From: Isoetes taiwanensis
Lineage: Eukaryota; Streptophyta; Lycopodiopsida; Isoetales; Isoetaceae
Assembly (NCBI GenBank): GCA_021234155.1
Contig: JAJEKV010000025.1
Location: 4,367,773-4,431,772, forward strand
Length of the DNA stretch: 64,000 nucleotides
Direction of reading: 5' to 3'
Shown: in pieces, positions 12,101-22,690 of the stretch
How positions within the stretch are numbered: the stretch's first letter is position 1
Layout of the letters: the number at the start of each line of letters is the position of its first letter
Notes under the pieces: model-generated
Database searches by the model: none
Told to the model about the DNA's origin: nothing
What the model saw: the letters and a program-made list of their open reading frames with translations, nothing else
Position numbers and translations under genes: made by a program

Positions 12101-14193
12101 TGTAAGCAGCTGGTCTTCTCGCCTTTAAACATACTGCAATACCAAAGAAGGTACTGCAAGTAAATGACCTCCATCTATCATTCTTGAATGTTATGCTGCC
12201 ATAAAAAATGTCGGAAAATAATGATACCAGAATGAAGACCAAGCATGGTTTAAATAAGACTGTCAGCTATGGCAATCATTATCGAACTGTGTTAGAAGCC
12301 TCAACCTCATAAAGAAAATAACAAAAAGGTTTTCCACATATTAGAAGCCTCAACCTCATAAGAAAATTTACAAAAAAGATATTTCGCACCCAAAATTTAA
12401 GTGGTATATATGGCACACCCCTTCCTCAACTAATGTAGCTTGGCATGCAGCAAGCATCAATATGCAGTGAGCATTATGAAACCAGGCAGCCTATCCATTT
12501 TAAAATAGAATGAACAAAGGAACCTCAAGGAGGATCAAACAAAGAATCAGTTATAATTGATATCAGAAAAGATTGAAAGCATAAGAATTCGTGCTTTACC
12601 TGAGGCCTCTTGCATGCAAGTAGCCTGTAATAAGTTTCTGCAATTGAGAGTAACAATTGACTAATTATAGCACATGCACAGAATTTACAAATGCAAAAAC
12701 TGTAATGTATATAACCTGCTTGTGATCTCGTACATGTACCATCATCAAAGGTATAGCAGAAAGTCATATGAACCTATATAGTGAAGAGTAAAATTAGAGA
12801 ACAGACCAAAATTGACAGAGCTCAATCAAAGAGTGCATGCACCAAGAAACACTAAAGGGAAAAGACAGAACTGAAGGTTCTCATACTTAGTGTGTTGCTA
12901 AGCCTAATTCAGATCTATCAGAAATGAAGGAACGAAGAGGACATATATGCTAAGAACACTATGTTCAACTTTAATTCTATATTCTTGCTTCTAGACCAAT
13001 TGCCTTCTTGCTTGTAGACTATTCCTGCTTCTAGCCTATTGCAAAATAATAATTACCAAGTAAAAGTTGAAAAGGCTGAGAAGGCAATTGGACTTTACAC
13101 TGGAATCTCACAGGCATTTTCACCTCGCAACCTAAAAACCAGTGGCATCAAATGACAATATTTGCCTTGTTCATAATAATACAGTTAGTTAAGCTCGCTT
13201 ATGCACTCCATGGTTCACTTGCTTCGCATGAGTGCTATTAATAGGGAGTTCAAACATTACCTTAATGAGGTTTTCAAGTCAAAGCAGGTGATTCCAAAAG
13301 GCAGATGCAGTAAAGGCCCTATGGTTACGTGTAAATAAGTATGAACCTCAAGAAAGAACCACATTGTATCTATGAAAGTAAATGTTTGGTATATTACCTT
13401 TTAGCTACATTGAGGTTGATCATCCTGAGTTGCAAAGGCTAAAGGAACCATGTCCATTACACAGATTCTTCACATAATAGCCTTAACTTCAGCTTATTTC
13501 ATTCTGCAGAAAACGATAATTTTTCATAACTGGTTACATGTTTCATTTTATGGGTGCCACGTAATAAGACCGATTTGAAATTGTAAGTCACACAATAGAT
13601 ATAACTTCCAAACAACATATACATCAACATAACAAATAAAGATAACAATTTTACAACACCGGTTAAAGAATGTGCCATGTTAAGATCTGAAGCCTCTGCT
13701 TAATAATTAATTAAGAATACAAATTGTCATCTGGGCATTAAATAGGCGGCTAAAAATCTTTTAATACATAAGTAGAAGAAAGCAACAAAAGGAAGACATG
13801 ATCTTGAGACATCAACTCCGAGGAAATAGTATAAACATATTTAGTGTCTGCATCAGCTAGAGGAATAATGGTACAGAAGATAAATTCCACAAAATTCCAG
13901 GAGAAGGTGCAATGCATTTATTAACCGCAAGAAGGTACAATGCATCGAATTATCAGAATTTACATATATATAACACTAAGAAATGAAACTCAGAACTTGG
14001 ATGTAGTACCTTAACTCACAACTGAGAACAATACCTTAACTGGTGCCCAGGAGAAGATCAATGACTGATGGAGCATTCAAAGATATCGTGCTACCAAAAA
14101 ATGCTGGACATGGGAGGGCCAATCTCCAATACCATTTTAGAAGAAGATGCCGAAGAGGCTACAGATATTGAACAAGAGAAATAATGGATTAAT
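9118..14193. other. Body of Helitron H1 between T-A and T-B
   Basis: This is AT-rich sequence with few long open frames. Apart from a minus-strand open frame at 9806-10066, I find no recognisable protein. Short direct duplications occur: GAAGCCTCAACCTCATAA twice near 12295 and 12345, and diverged copies of a CTCTCAACAGA...GTGCACATT unit at about 11190-11430. The content fits a non-autonomous Helitron carrying old host-derived sequence, but no donor can be named. Confidence 0.5.
9806..10066 (-). CDS. Hypothetical ORF with an in-frame 81-bp tandem duplication
   Basis: An 86-codon open frame on the minus strand, the sense strand of H1. It contains two adjacent copies of a 27-residue unit (AILICNVLAKHEHIKQC, then PDAIAKIECL), followed by PHVFYLLWQVILGPERPSLK. 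In DNA the period is exactly 81 bp (first copy about 9884-9964, second about 9965-10045), so the frame is kept. The helical, Leu/Ile-rich character would suit an alpha-solenoid fragment, but I do not recognise the parent. It is probably a captured host exon or exons, not a complete gene. Confidence 0.4.
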   Translation of the reverse strand: MPLGSYYAILICNVLAKHEHIKQCPDAIAKIECLAILICNVLAKHEHIKQCPDAIAKIECLPHVFYLLWQVILGPERPSLKLHRDS

Positions 14194-14442
14194 GGGTATA
14201 AGCGCGCTTTTGGGGGACAATTTTGCGAAATGAAAGCACCCCCCAAGCACCCTGCTTTGGTTTTTTATGGTGGGGGGGCTTTCATTGACGTTTTGCCGGG
14301 CTGGAGGAAAGATTCCCCGTCACTTCCCCGTCACAAAATAGGGTTCCCGCCAATAGCTTTTCACTGTACTCCGACCTCCAGGTATGAATCAGAGCGCCAG
14401 AGGAGGATCATTGCATGTCATTTTTTCGTGAAATTATTTGGA

Positions 14443-15788
14443 AATGGCAGGTAGCAGCAATGATTCGCCAGCGCCTTCTACGGGAGAAAAAAAAAAGGTT
14501 AGTTTTAGGTTTCTTGATATCCTTTCTCTTTCTTCGCCAAAAACTTAGTTCTTTCTTAATTTTCCTCTTGCATTTCCAGATGAAAGTCGCTACTACAAAT
14601 CGAGGAGTTCGCTAAGTTTGAGGGCTATGTAATGAGGGAAGGGATCCGGAGACAATAACTTGGGATGAATGCCCTCCAGAAGATTTCCTGCAGGTATGGT
14701 CAGAGCTAATGAAGGAGGGAAAAATCAAACTACACAAAGCCCGGCCTGAGTTTGCAGCACTGGTTAGGGATTTGGCAGGTCGAGTGTACCAGTTTGGGAT
14801 CAAGAACAAGGAAGCAAGGGTTTATTTTGCAAGAGCTTTTGCATGGCAGAATACAAGAAAAGCAAGACACAGACCACAAAAAATATTTGGTTAATCAGGC
14901 AAAGTTTGCATTTACTGTGTATGAACCAGCCCAGAAAATGTTTAAGTACAGGGATGTAGTGGCTGAGACATGCTTAAAGAATATAAATGTGGGACTTGAA
15001 GCATTGCAAGATAGGGCAGGTACATCAGAAACTGAATTAAAAAGCATGTCTTCTAGAGCTGTTGAGCTGCACAATGAGGTATGTAGGCTTGATGGCATGA
15101 TTTCTGCTTATGAAGATGCTTGCATGGCACTTGCAGGGGATATTCAAGAGCAAAAAAGTTGCATTATAGATTTCGGTTCTGAATTTCCAGAAGAAGATGG
15201 AGCCCTGAATGAACTTGCAAAGCAGGGTGATGGTATGGGTTTATCTCTCTTAAGTATGGTAAGGAAAAAAAAAAGCATGATAGAGAAGAGGAGTGCCTTT
15301 CAGATGCAGGCACAAGACCTTGAGTTGCAGTTGTCTTCTTGCCGACAACTCAACAAAGATTTTCAGAACGCCATTTCTAACTTGAACAGACTTGGATCTA
15401 ATTACCTTCACAAGTCTTTGATCAAACCATGTGCGTGAATGAATGGGCGGTTTGTAGATGGGGAGGATGGATGCAAGGCTGCATGCTTTCTTTTGACACA
15501 CATTTGATTCAGGTGACATTAGATTGTGGACACTCATACCATCTACTATGCTTCCAATTGTGCTTGGAGAATTTGTGCTGTATAGTATGCAAGGCAACTA
15601 TACCTACAGGATTGCTGACACAGGTGGGATATGCAGATCATATCCCTGATCCAGAAGAAGTTTCAGGGGACAATGACAGGGATCGTATTACAGTTTCAAG
15701 TGATTATGAAACTCCGACCAATGATGATAACAACATGAAAAGAAGGCCTATAACCAGAGCCATGACCAAATCCAAATTGAAAAGGTAA
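14443..15788 (+). CDS. T-B gene 1: coiled-coil and RING-like protein
   Basis: Start inferred at the ATG at 14443 (MAGSSNDSPAPSTGE), with a GT-AG intron to about 14580. The N-terminal domain has ITWDECPPEDFLQVWSELMK, KARPEFAALVRDLAGRVY and KNKEARVYFARAFAWQ. A frameshift near 14870 joins it to a long open stretch (14880-15438) rich in Leu/Glu/Lys heptads, a likely coiled coil of about 170 residues. After another shift or intron near 15510 comes a RING-like half: LDCGHSYHLLCFQLCLENL, then CCIVCKATIP and TGLLTQVGY. A first CxxC pair is not clearly preserved here, while T-C has one (CQICGF). A basic segment (KRRPITRAMTKSKLKR) ends this part. Such fingers often act in ubiquitin transfer, but that function is not shown here. 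Confidence 0.68.
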
Positions 15789-17121
15789 TTGCATTTTGTT
15801 AATTGAATTAGAATGTAGAAGAATGTAAATTCTTTTAATTAACATTTGTGCATTGCGGGAGCAAAAAGAAGAGGAAGGTCTGGCAGAGAACAAGTCGAGA
15901 TTACAGGTAAAACATGTTTCTTTGTTGTGTATGGATTCATGTGTAGAAGATGTTAATTGCTTTATTGATTTTGCGGGGATCCAAAGATCCCCAAAAACAC
16001 CAAGAGTCCAAAGAAGGCCACTAACACCAAGAGTCCAAAGAAGGCCACCGCACGAAATGTGAATACAATACCAGCTGATGGTCTTGCAGATGATCAGAGC
16101 AACACATTAGCTCAATCCCAAAAGCAGAGTACCACAGCTGCTGCAGAAGATGGGGTTGCTAAAGTATTAGATTTTGATGATGCCATGCCCACAGACAAGT
16201 GTAAGAAAGGCAGGAAAAGCATGCCTAGGAAGTGGAAGACTCCAAATAAGGGAACTGATGGTATGAACCAATTACCATTACCATTACTAATGATATTGGT
16301 AAATTCTTGAATGCTTACTATTTTTTTTTTTTTTTTTTCCTTTTACTTTACTACACCCCGCTTACCAAACGTGTGGAAAAGAAGACCAAAAAAAGGAAGG
16401 AGAAAGTTGGAGCCGAGGGGAAAATTTGGATCATCAAAACGAGCTTTTGACGTACTTTTGAACAAGAGCAAGCGGGGTTTGCAAGCAGGGCTGTAGAATG
16501 GCAAAATAGGTTTGCAAACTGAGTTTGAACAAGAGCAGCAGGGTTTATTGAGCAATGAAGTTGAGGACACGCATAAACAATCAGGTCTTGGTATAGAGCA
16601 TTCAAATTTTGGTGCTAGTTGTGACTCTGGGTTTGTCAACCATGTCTGGTATCCGGGGTCTAGTTCAATACCGGTTGTTCGGGTGTTGTTAACTCCGCAT
16701 GAGTTCCTTTGTCTTTGCGCAGAGGTTTGTTCAGATGCTTTTTTTGTGCATAGAGTTAATCCTATATGTAATCCACAAATAGATCAGACAAGCACAAAGG
16801 ATACCTCTGCAGTTGATGAGGCTATTCAGGGGGTTTGCAATGAAATACTAGGTGGTAAAGAAGTTGCTAAAGAAGGTGAGTCGACATTACATGTAAAAGT
16901 GTGCTACAAATGTAGAAGAAGATCATGTTACAAAAAAAGTGGTTCTTGCCGAGAAAGAAGCTGATGTTGGAGATGAAGAGGCAATGAAAGAAGATACAGA
17001 TGTTGGAGAAAGTGAAGAAGCTGATGAAAATGAAGATGGTGATGAGAGTGAAGATGATGTGGACGAAACACTTGGCCAATACTATGCTGCAGTAGTGAAG
17101 AAGAAGATTCTGTTAAAATAG
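15789..17121 (+). pseudogene. T-B gene 1: charged C-terminal exons
   Basis: Continuing on the plus strand are a tandem basic unit near 15975-16050 (TPRVQRRPLTPRVQRRP in one frame, SPKKA in another), a Lys-rich segment (16059-16310), an open stretch at 16512-16964, and a strongly acidic tail at 16939-17121 (DVGDEEAMKEDTDVGESEEA onward, ending KKKILLK). Frames shift several times and a T-tract at 16320-16338 interrupts. T-A and T-C also have charged tails after the finger, so this is probably the natural C-terminus, only loosely conserved. Confidence 0.5.
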
Positions 17122-17481
17122 ACTGGCAGGTTTGTTAATATTCGGTGTTAATATTTGGTGTTAATATTCGGTGACAGGGATGTATTCAGTGTACAGTTCG
17201 GTATGTATCATTTTTGGAAACTTAAGTTATTCCTACAAAGAAACAGGTTATGTAATGACAGATTTTGCAAGTTAACAAACCGTGTTAACTTCATGTATAT
17301 TTTAACTTATATACCAGGTGGAAGAGATGTTGAATGTTCTTACACTCTTCACTGATATTGTACTGTGCTTTGCACAGATTTTTGATATGAAATACAAACA
17401 GATTTTTGATATTTGTGCACAGCTGGAACTTGATTGATTTTCCTGTGTTTTTCTTGAATTGGTCTGCGCCTCGCTTCAAAT
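17122..17481. other. T-B spacer between gene 1 and minisatellites
   Basis: A short tandem run (TTAATATTCGGTG, two to three copies) lies at about 17135-17175. The rest is AT-rich with no coding sign. It probably holds the gene 1 3' untranslated region. Confidence 0.4.
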
Positions 17482-17690
17482 TCATGTAAATTCAAATTCA
17501 TATAAGCTCAAATTCATCTAAGTTTCAAATTCATCTGTAGTTCAAATTCATCTAAGTTCAAAATTCATCTAAGTTTAAAATTCATCTAAGTTCAAAAATT
17601 CATCTAAGTTTAAAATTCATCTAAGTTCAAATACATCTAAGTTCAAATACATCTCATCTAAGTTCAAATTCATCTAAGTTCAAAAGCGTG
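17482..17690 (+). repeat. Minisatellite, TTCAAATTCATCTAAG unit
   Basis: About a dozen copies of a 15-17 base unit, (A)TTCATCTAAGTTCAAA, lie inside T-B between its two convergent genes. This is the same position as repeat tracts in T-A (5100-5230) and T-C (46630-46850). Confidence 0.85.
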
Positions 17691-17818
17691 CAAGGGAATA
17701 TTCGCAAATAATATTCCCAAGGTAAGACCCTTATGGAATCTAGAACTTCAAACTTGCAAGGGAATATTCCATGGGTACCTTTGTCAAGGAAATATTCCCA
17801 CCAATAATATTCCTGGTA

Positions 17819-17906
17819 ATACCCCAAGCACCCCCAAGCATCTCGAAGCACCACAAGCACCTCAAAGCACCCCCAAGCACCTCGAAAAGCACCCCCAAGC
17901 ATCCCG
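17819..17906 (+). repeat. Internal array of AAGCACCCC-like units
   Basis: Seven or more copies of a unit of 10-16 bases around AAGCACC(C)CC / AAGCACCTC. The same core occurs near both ends of T-B (14234-14242 and 19951-19959), and in T-A at 1407 and, inverted, at 1432. Confidence 0.75.
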
Positions 17907-18061
17907 TATATCTTAGTACAAAGAATGATCATCTTCGTTTAACAAATTTAATTTGAGATACAAGGAGGATATGGAGAGTCGGTAAATTTTTTGTATTACA
18001 GATCAATTCTTTACAAGTTACATTCACTTCATTTACAAGTTACAAGTTAAGAAATCATCTA

Positions 18062-18400
18062 AGATTTCTTGGAAGTCCTTTTAGCCGCAGATTTTTTGGA
18101 AACTTCAGACATCACATTTGTTGCTGAGTCTGCTTTTTTGGACTTACTTTTAGCACCAGATTTCTTGGCAACTAATCAGACATCACATCAACTTCTCAAT
18201 CAGATTCTTGGATGTACTTTTAGCACCAGATTTCTTGGAAACTGCAGACATCACATTTGTTGCTGAGTCTGCTTTTTTGGACTTACTTTTAGTACCAGAT
18301 TTCTTGGCAACCGCAGACATCACATCAGCTTTCGACGAATCTGCATTCTTGATGTACTTTTAGCACCGTTTCTTTGAAACCGCAGACATCACATTTGCTT
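18062..18400 (-). repeat. 69-bp coding tandem repeat
   Basis: Units start near 18089, 18158, 18228, 18296 and 18368 and share CAGATTTCTTGG, CAGACATCACAT and GGACTTACTTTTAG. On the minus strand each encodes a Lys/Ser-rich block of about 23 residues, so the repeat is in frame apart from local indels. Confidence 0.75.
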
Positions 18401-19849
18401 CGAAGTCATTGGAGGTAAGCAATTAATTATTTGCTCGTATGCTTCTTCAGACAACTTATACATGTTTTCCTCGTCAGCAACATGCTGCAATTCAACTTTG
18501 ACAGCAATAACAAGATGAGAATAGTTGCACGTGTTCCGCATGCGTCTCAATCCAATGCAAATCTCGGATGTGCTTTTTGAACCTTTCAAAGAATGTGACC
18601 CGCAAGTACCACAATATTTAGCAAGATGAATATGAATATACTAGGATTACTTACTCATTTTTTCTAATTGAATATGAATCCTAAGATTACTTACTTGTGG
18701 TTCTTCCGTAAAAATGAATTGCATGCATCGAGTAAGGCTTCGCTTCCTTTCTTCCATTGGGTGTTCTTCTCAACTTGATAACTTGTCTCTTGTTAGGGAG
18801 ACACCCGAGTGTTATTTGTCCAAAAATCAACTATGTTTTCTATCTTCATCACTCAACCCAATCGATCTTTCCTTACGTTTGAACATACCCAAGGGCCTCC
18901 GCCGCTAGATTTCTCTTATCAATAGCTGATAAACTGCTTTTCTTCTCAAGTTTAAGACCTCACAAACCTTGCTTCTTTGCACCCTTCTTTCAAAGCCATC
19001 ATGATAGTGGATGATCTTGCATTGCAAATGTCCCTCGCTTTTTTTTTTTTGTTGGTGGCCGAGTGTCTTTAACACCCTCAACAACATGTTTCATTGCAAT
19101 AACCTCTTTCTTTCCTAGCATCTTGAATTCTCGGTAGTGCTTCAAAGCTCGTGCAATGACCTCCTCTCCGTCCTTAGGAATCATGTTTTTGCATCTTTTT
19201 CTATGAATTAGACTATGATCCGGGCTTCTAACCTGTTTCACCCTCAAAGAAAGCCCTTCTTTTCTTTTTTGCTCGCTAAAGAATTCAATCCTAATCTTTC
19301 AGCTCTCCTTCTCCTTTGGTCTCTTCTCTTTGCGACCATAATTTTTCTTGTTGTACTTTTTGGGGACATGCAACAACACGGTTTCTTGTGCTTTGGAGAA
19401 CATGGGGAATTTTGTGTAGAAGCATGCCTCCCTTGCTTAATTGGCGTCTGCCTCGCAGGCGGTGGTGAAGTCTCATATACCTTGTTTTCCCCCTTGCAAC
19501 CGTGATGGACTCTCAATTTCTGGCCTTCCCCATCAATGGAATCATCATATTCAGCTTCTAAGAGATTTGTCAAGGCGGTAGTAATTCAAATCCACTCCCA
19601 AAGATTCTCACGCCAAATCCAAATCCACGCCTCGAATTTAGCTTCATACTCGCAACAAGAGAATCAAAGTCCATGACATGCAACAAAATGCACTCTCTGA
19701 AAAGAAGGAGTCAAGAAAAAATTCCGTGCAAGAACCAAGCAAAAGACATGGTTACCCCGCCCTTTTTCCAAGAATGACTCCCATTTTGCTTTTGAAATCA
19801 AAATAGAGCTCCCCTCCTTCCCGAAAGCAGCAGGAGATCCCACAGCCAC
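18062..19849 (-). pseudogene. T-B gene 2: basic protein with Lys/Ser repeats, unrecognised
   Basis: It reads leftward, convergent with gene 1. Open pieces in order are MAVGSPAAFGKEGSSI (19849), an Arg/Lys-rich piece (19573-19244), a helical piece with KDGEEVIARALKHYREFKML and KKEVIAMKHVVEGV (19247-18999), further broken pieces, and a C-terminal tandem repeat of about 23 residues (SKKSGAKSTSK, ADS, MSAV) at 18400-18062, about 4.5 copies of 69 bp. The helical piece might correspond to KEIAKQVVDYFNKL of the T-A transposase, but the likeness is weak. No catalytic motif is visible. It could be the remnant of gene 2 or a replacement. Confidence 0.42.
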
Positions 19850-19951
19850 TAATTTCGTCTAATTATGATTAAGAAAAAATTAAAGAAAATGTTAACTACC
19901 CGTCAAAACAGGCCATTCCCAAATTTTTAAAAACACCCTAAGCACCCACAA

Positions 19952-19972
19952 AGCACCCCGATGTCGCGACAT
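19952..19972. promoter_or_regulatory. Subterminal motif AGCACCCC + ATGTCGCGACAT in T-B
   Basis: AGCACCCC is followed by the perfect 12-bp palindrome ATGTCGCGACAT (19961-19972), ending 33 bases inside the right end. The same pair, one base shorter, occurs in T-C at 52050-52069, at a similar distance from its right end. Conservation between otherwise diverged elements suggests a binding site. No function is shown. Confidence 0.6.
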
Positions 19973-20005
19973 GAATTTCTGTCCCCCAATAGCGCGCTTA
20001 TACCC

Positions 20006-20486
20006 TAATACCTTCCTCCTGCAACTCTGCAACTGGATGGGGAAAAAAAGCTAAGAAGTCCAAACCTGGAAGTTTCGATGAAGGAACCTTCTCAAGGTTT
20101 TTGCCCGGAGATGGTCAAAATCAGCCGATTATGGGCTCTCTAACCTAGGCCAGTGTCCCTGTTTGCAACCTGAAGGCAGATGCCAAACATCCATGAAAAT
20201 CCTGAGTCTTGGTGATCGGATCATCACCTGTATGCCTGAGTTATTGCAATTTCATAAGAGCAGGAAGATATCTTCATGGATGCCACGGTGTTGCATGTGG
20301 GTTCCTTGTGGAAATCCAAGAACAAAAACCCTAGCACAGACTTCTACGATTTTTGGATCTTCTAAGACCATTGCTCCCGATTTTTGGAACAACGGTAAAA
20401 GATTCCGGCCACCAGCTTAGTAAATGAAGTTAAAAAAAAATCCAAAAAACCTTTCTGCCACACCGGATACTTTCAAATTAACAAGA
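20006..20486. other. H1 5' portion (minus-strand start)
   Basis: This is the remainder of Helitron H1 to the right of T-B. An 85-codon plus-strand frame at 20163-20420 has no recognisable domain and runs against the H1 orientation. The Helitron 5' terminus (TC on the minus strand) is at 20486. Confidence 0.45.
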
Positions 20487-21461
20487 TTGCTGTAAGTTGT
20501 ATAGGTCTAGGGGCTAATGTTATTTAAAAGTAAGTTAAAATGTTAGCTATGGTTTAATATGCAATATTAAAGGTATACGTGGCGTTAAACGGTTGGATGG
20601 GTCTTTCAAGTCTGATATGAAATCAGAGAAATGGGTTCGTGCATGAATCCGGCCTACCAGATCGCATGAATTAAGATTGAACAAGGGCCTGACCTGGCCA
20701 GTTTTGGTCAGCCAGAACTATTAGTGAACTCTAGAAAGAGTTCTATAAAGCTTGAGAGTCAGATTTGAGCAGCAGAGAAATCTGGAGCAGAATTATTGAA
20801 GCCGGATTTCTGATAGGATACTTAGAAAATAGATCTAAGAGTTGAGCTTTGGGTTTGGATTTGGAATCCGAATTGGATATTATGGCCCCAAGGCAGTCGG
20901 ATTCTGCCAAGAGCGTGATCAGAATTGGACCCATAGGGTCGGATTGGCAGCCAAAGCTGTGTTTGAATTGGGCTTGGCCCACAGGGCCGAAATTGCAGCC
21001 TAAGGCTGTGCTAGCAGCCCCAAGGCAGATTGCTACTGCCAAGGACTGATCTGGGAAAAGAACCAGTTGGTGCCAACAGGGAGGATTCTGCCAGGAACCA
21101 ACCTAGGCTTGGGCTTTGAGGCCGGAATCACAGTCTGGGACTGTGGTTAGAGTCCAGGGCATTGGGAACTGCCAGGGACAGATTGGGCTTGATAGCCGGT
21201 GGACAATCTTCCAGGGAGGATTCTCTGGAAGAATCCGAGCTGCTCTGAGAGCAGCAAACAAAAGGTCAGGTGGGGGATCAGGGATCCACGGTGTGGGCGG
21301 TACTGACCGGCGTGACAACGTGGACTTGTGGGAGCAATCTCGTAGCAACAAGCCGATAAGACTAGCGCGGGGGATCCGGGATCCAAGGTGTAGGTGGTAG
21401 CTAGTCGGCGTCAACACGCGGGCAGGGATTGTTTCTAAGGAAAAATTTTTGCCGTGTAACA
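20487..21461 (+). repeat. R1 left LTR, 3' segment
   Basis: It starts TTGCTGTAAGTTGTATAGG and ends GCCGTGTAACA. The first 130 bases match 27833-27967 of the right LTR, and the remainder matches 55011-55883. It is directly followed by the primer-binding site. Confidence 0.9.
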
Positions 21462-21462
21462 A

Positions 21463-21473
21463 TGGTATCAGAG
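21463..21473 (+). promoter_or_regulatory. R1 primer-binding site (tRNA-iMet)
   Basis: TGGTATCAGAG starts one base after the LTR end. It is the usual complement of the 3' end of plant initiator tRNA-Met used by many plant LTR retrotransposons. Confidence 0.9.
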
Positions 21474-21483
21474 TTGTGGCGCT

Positions 21484-22002
21484 GTGGCTGTGAATCTAGT
21501 TTTCTGGAAAAGTCTAGACCAGACCACTTGGGAAGTGGAGAAGCGTGAACTGGAGAGTGTTTCAGTTCACGAGCTGGCTAAAAACCTAGCATGTCTTCAA
21601 AAGAAGATGGCGTCCATTGAACACGAAGTCAATAAATTAGTTACTAAGCAATGTGGATTAATTGTTGAAGTACTGGAAGAAGATACCAAGGGTATTTCTT
21701 CACAAGTTCCTTCCCAGGGAAGTTTTGACTGCTTGAACGAACTTCTGGCTTATCTTTAGTTGCATAGTTTGCAACAAACTGGGGAATTAAGAACCTATGA
21801 GCAGGAGCTTCAGAAGCTGCTTGCAATTGTTCGGCCTCTGGATGATGAAAGTCAGGTTTTTTATTTTATGCGGGGCATAAATGACACTGCACTTAAAATG
21901 AAGCTTAAAAGGCTGCATCCGAAGGATTTGGATACAGCAGTATTTTATGCTTGCATATGCAGTCAACCAAGCAGAAGGTCTAGTATCACTACAAGAAAAT
22001 AG
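21484..22002 (+). pseudogene. R1 gag remnant
   Basis: Two in-frame pieces flank a stop at 21757. The second has a gag-like block (LQQTGELRTYEQELQKLLAI, VRPLDDESQVFYFMRGI, LKRLHPKDLDTAVFYA), resembling the retrotransposon gag domain of plant Ty3 elements. There is no clear ATG in the first piece. The frame is cut by the CACTA-type sequence from 21987, so the C-terminal half and any zinc knuckle are missing. Confidence 0.75.
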
Positions 22003-22690
22003 TGATTTATTGTCACTTTTTTTGTCACTAAAACAATATGTCAAAAAACTGATATAAAAGTGACAATAACAATGACAAAAAGAGTGAAATCCAAATGACA
22101 ATAAATGTGACAATAGAGTGATGCCATAATGACAAATAAAAGTGTCAAACGGATGATGTAAACATGAGTATAATTTGACAATAGACTGACATAGTTTTGA
22201 CAAAATTATGTGTCAAAAATGTGACAATAGATTGACTTAATATTGATAAAAGTGATGACAAACAAATGATATAAATATGACCATAATGTGGCAACAAATG
22301 ACACAATTGTGACAATAGACTGACATAGTTTTGATAAAATCACGTGCCAAAAATATGTCACTGACTTTATAATGACAAAAGTAGTGACAAAGAAATGATA
22401 TAAATTTGACCACAGTGTGACAATAAAATATTAAACAGTGACAAAGAAGTTGGAGAAAAAATGGCACAAATGTGTCAAGAGTGTGTCAATAAAATGCCTC
22501 GCATCTGACAAAAGGGAGAGAATATGGAGACAAAAAAGTGAATGTAAAGTGTCAATAAGTTGACTTCAAAGTGTGAATACGATGACAATAAAATGACAGA
22601 AAACTATCTTTAAAGTGACAATGGAATGACAAAAAAGTGCCAATAAACTGACTTTAAAATGATAAATTGGCAAAAAATAATTCGAGAAGT
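21987..22690 (+). mobile_element. CACTA-type terminus with TGACA-rich subterminal region
   Basis: CACTACAAGAAAA at 21987 is the canonical terminal sequence of plant CACTA (En/Spm-like) transposons. It is followed by about 690 bases dense in direct and inverted copies of TGACA(A/T)(A/T) and GTGACAAT, like the subterminal repeats of that superfamily. I could not find the matching TTTTCTTGTAGTG end to the right, so the element is truncated or its other end was lost. It is inserted in the R1 gag. Confidence 0.75.

Larger units (their letters stand above)
14194..20005 (+). mobile_element. T-B: DNA transposon, second member of the GGGT family
   Basis: The 26-bp TIRs have one mismatch (14194-14219 and 19980-20005, starting GGGTATAAGCGCGCT). 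The TSD is TAAT (14190-14193 and 20006-20009). At 5.8 kb it is the shortest of the three. The left gene is the best preserved copy of the coiled-coil/RING-like gene (gene 1). On the right, the minus strand carries a basic, Lys/Ser-repeat protein. I cannot align that protein to the T-A/T-C transposase beyond a weak N-terminal resemblance, and the HGKG-type core is absent. T-B may therefore be a non-autonomous derivative that kept gene 1. Confidence 0.92.
1117..20486 (-). mobile_element. H1: Helitron in the left LTR of R1, minus orientation
   Basis: Read on the minus strand, the 3' end has the hairpin GCCCGGCAACACCGGGC, then ACCATAA and terminal CTAG, abutting T. This is the Helitron signature of hairpin plus CTRR at an A/T target. 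The minus-strand 5' end reads TCTTGTTAATTTG at 20486. The right LTR of R1 gives the near-empty site; it lacks about four bases next to the 5' end, so that boundary is certain only to a few bases. H1 carries T-A and T-B as later insertions. Without them it is about 5.8 kb. No Rep/helicase is visible, so it looks non-autonomous. Confidence 0.8.
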
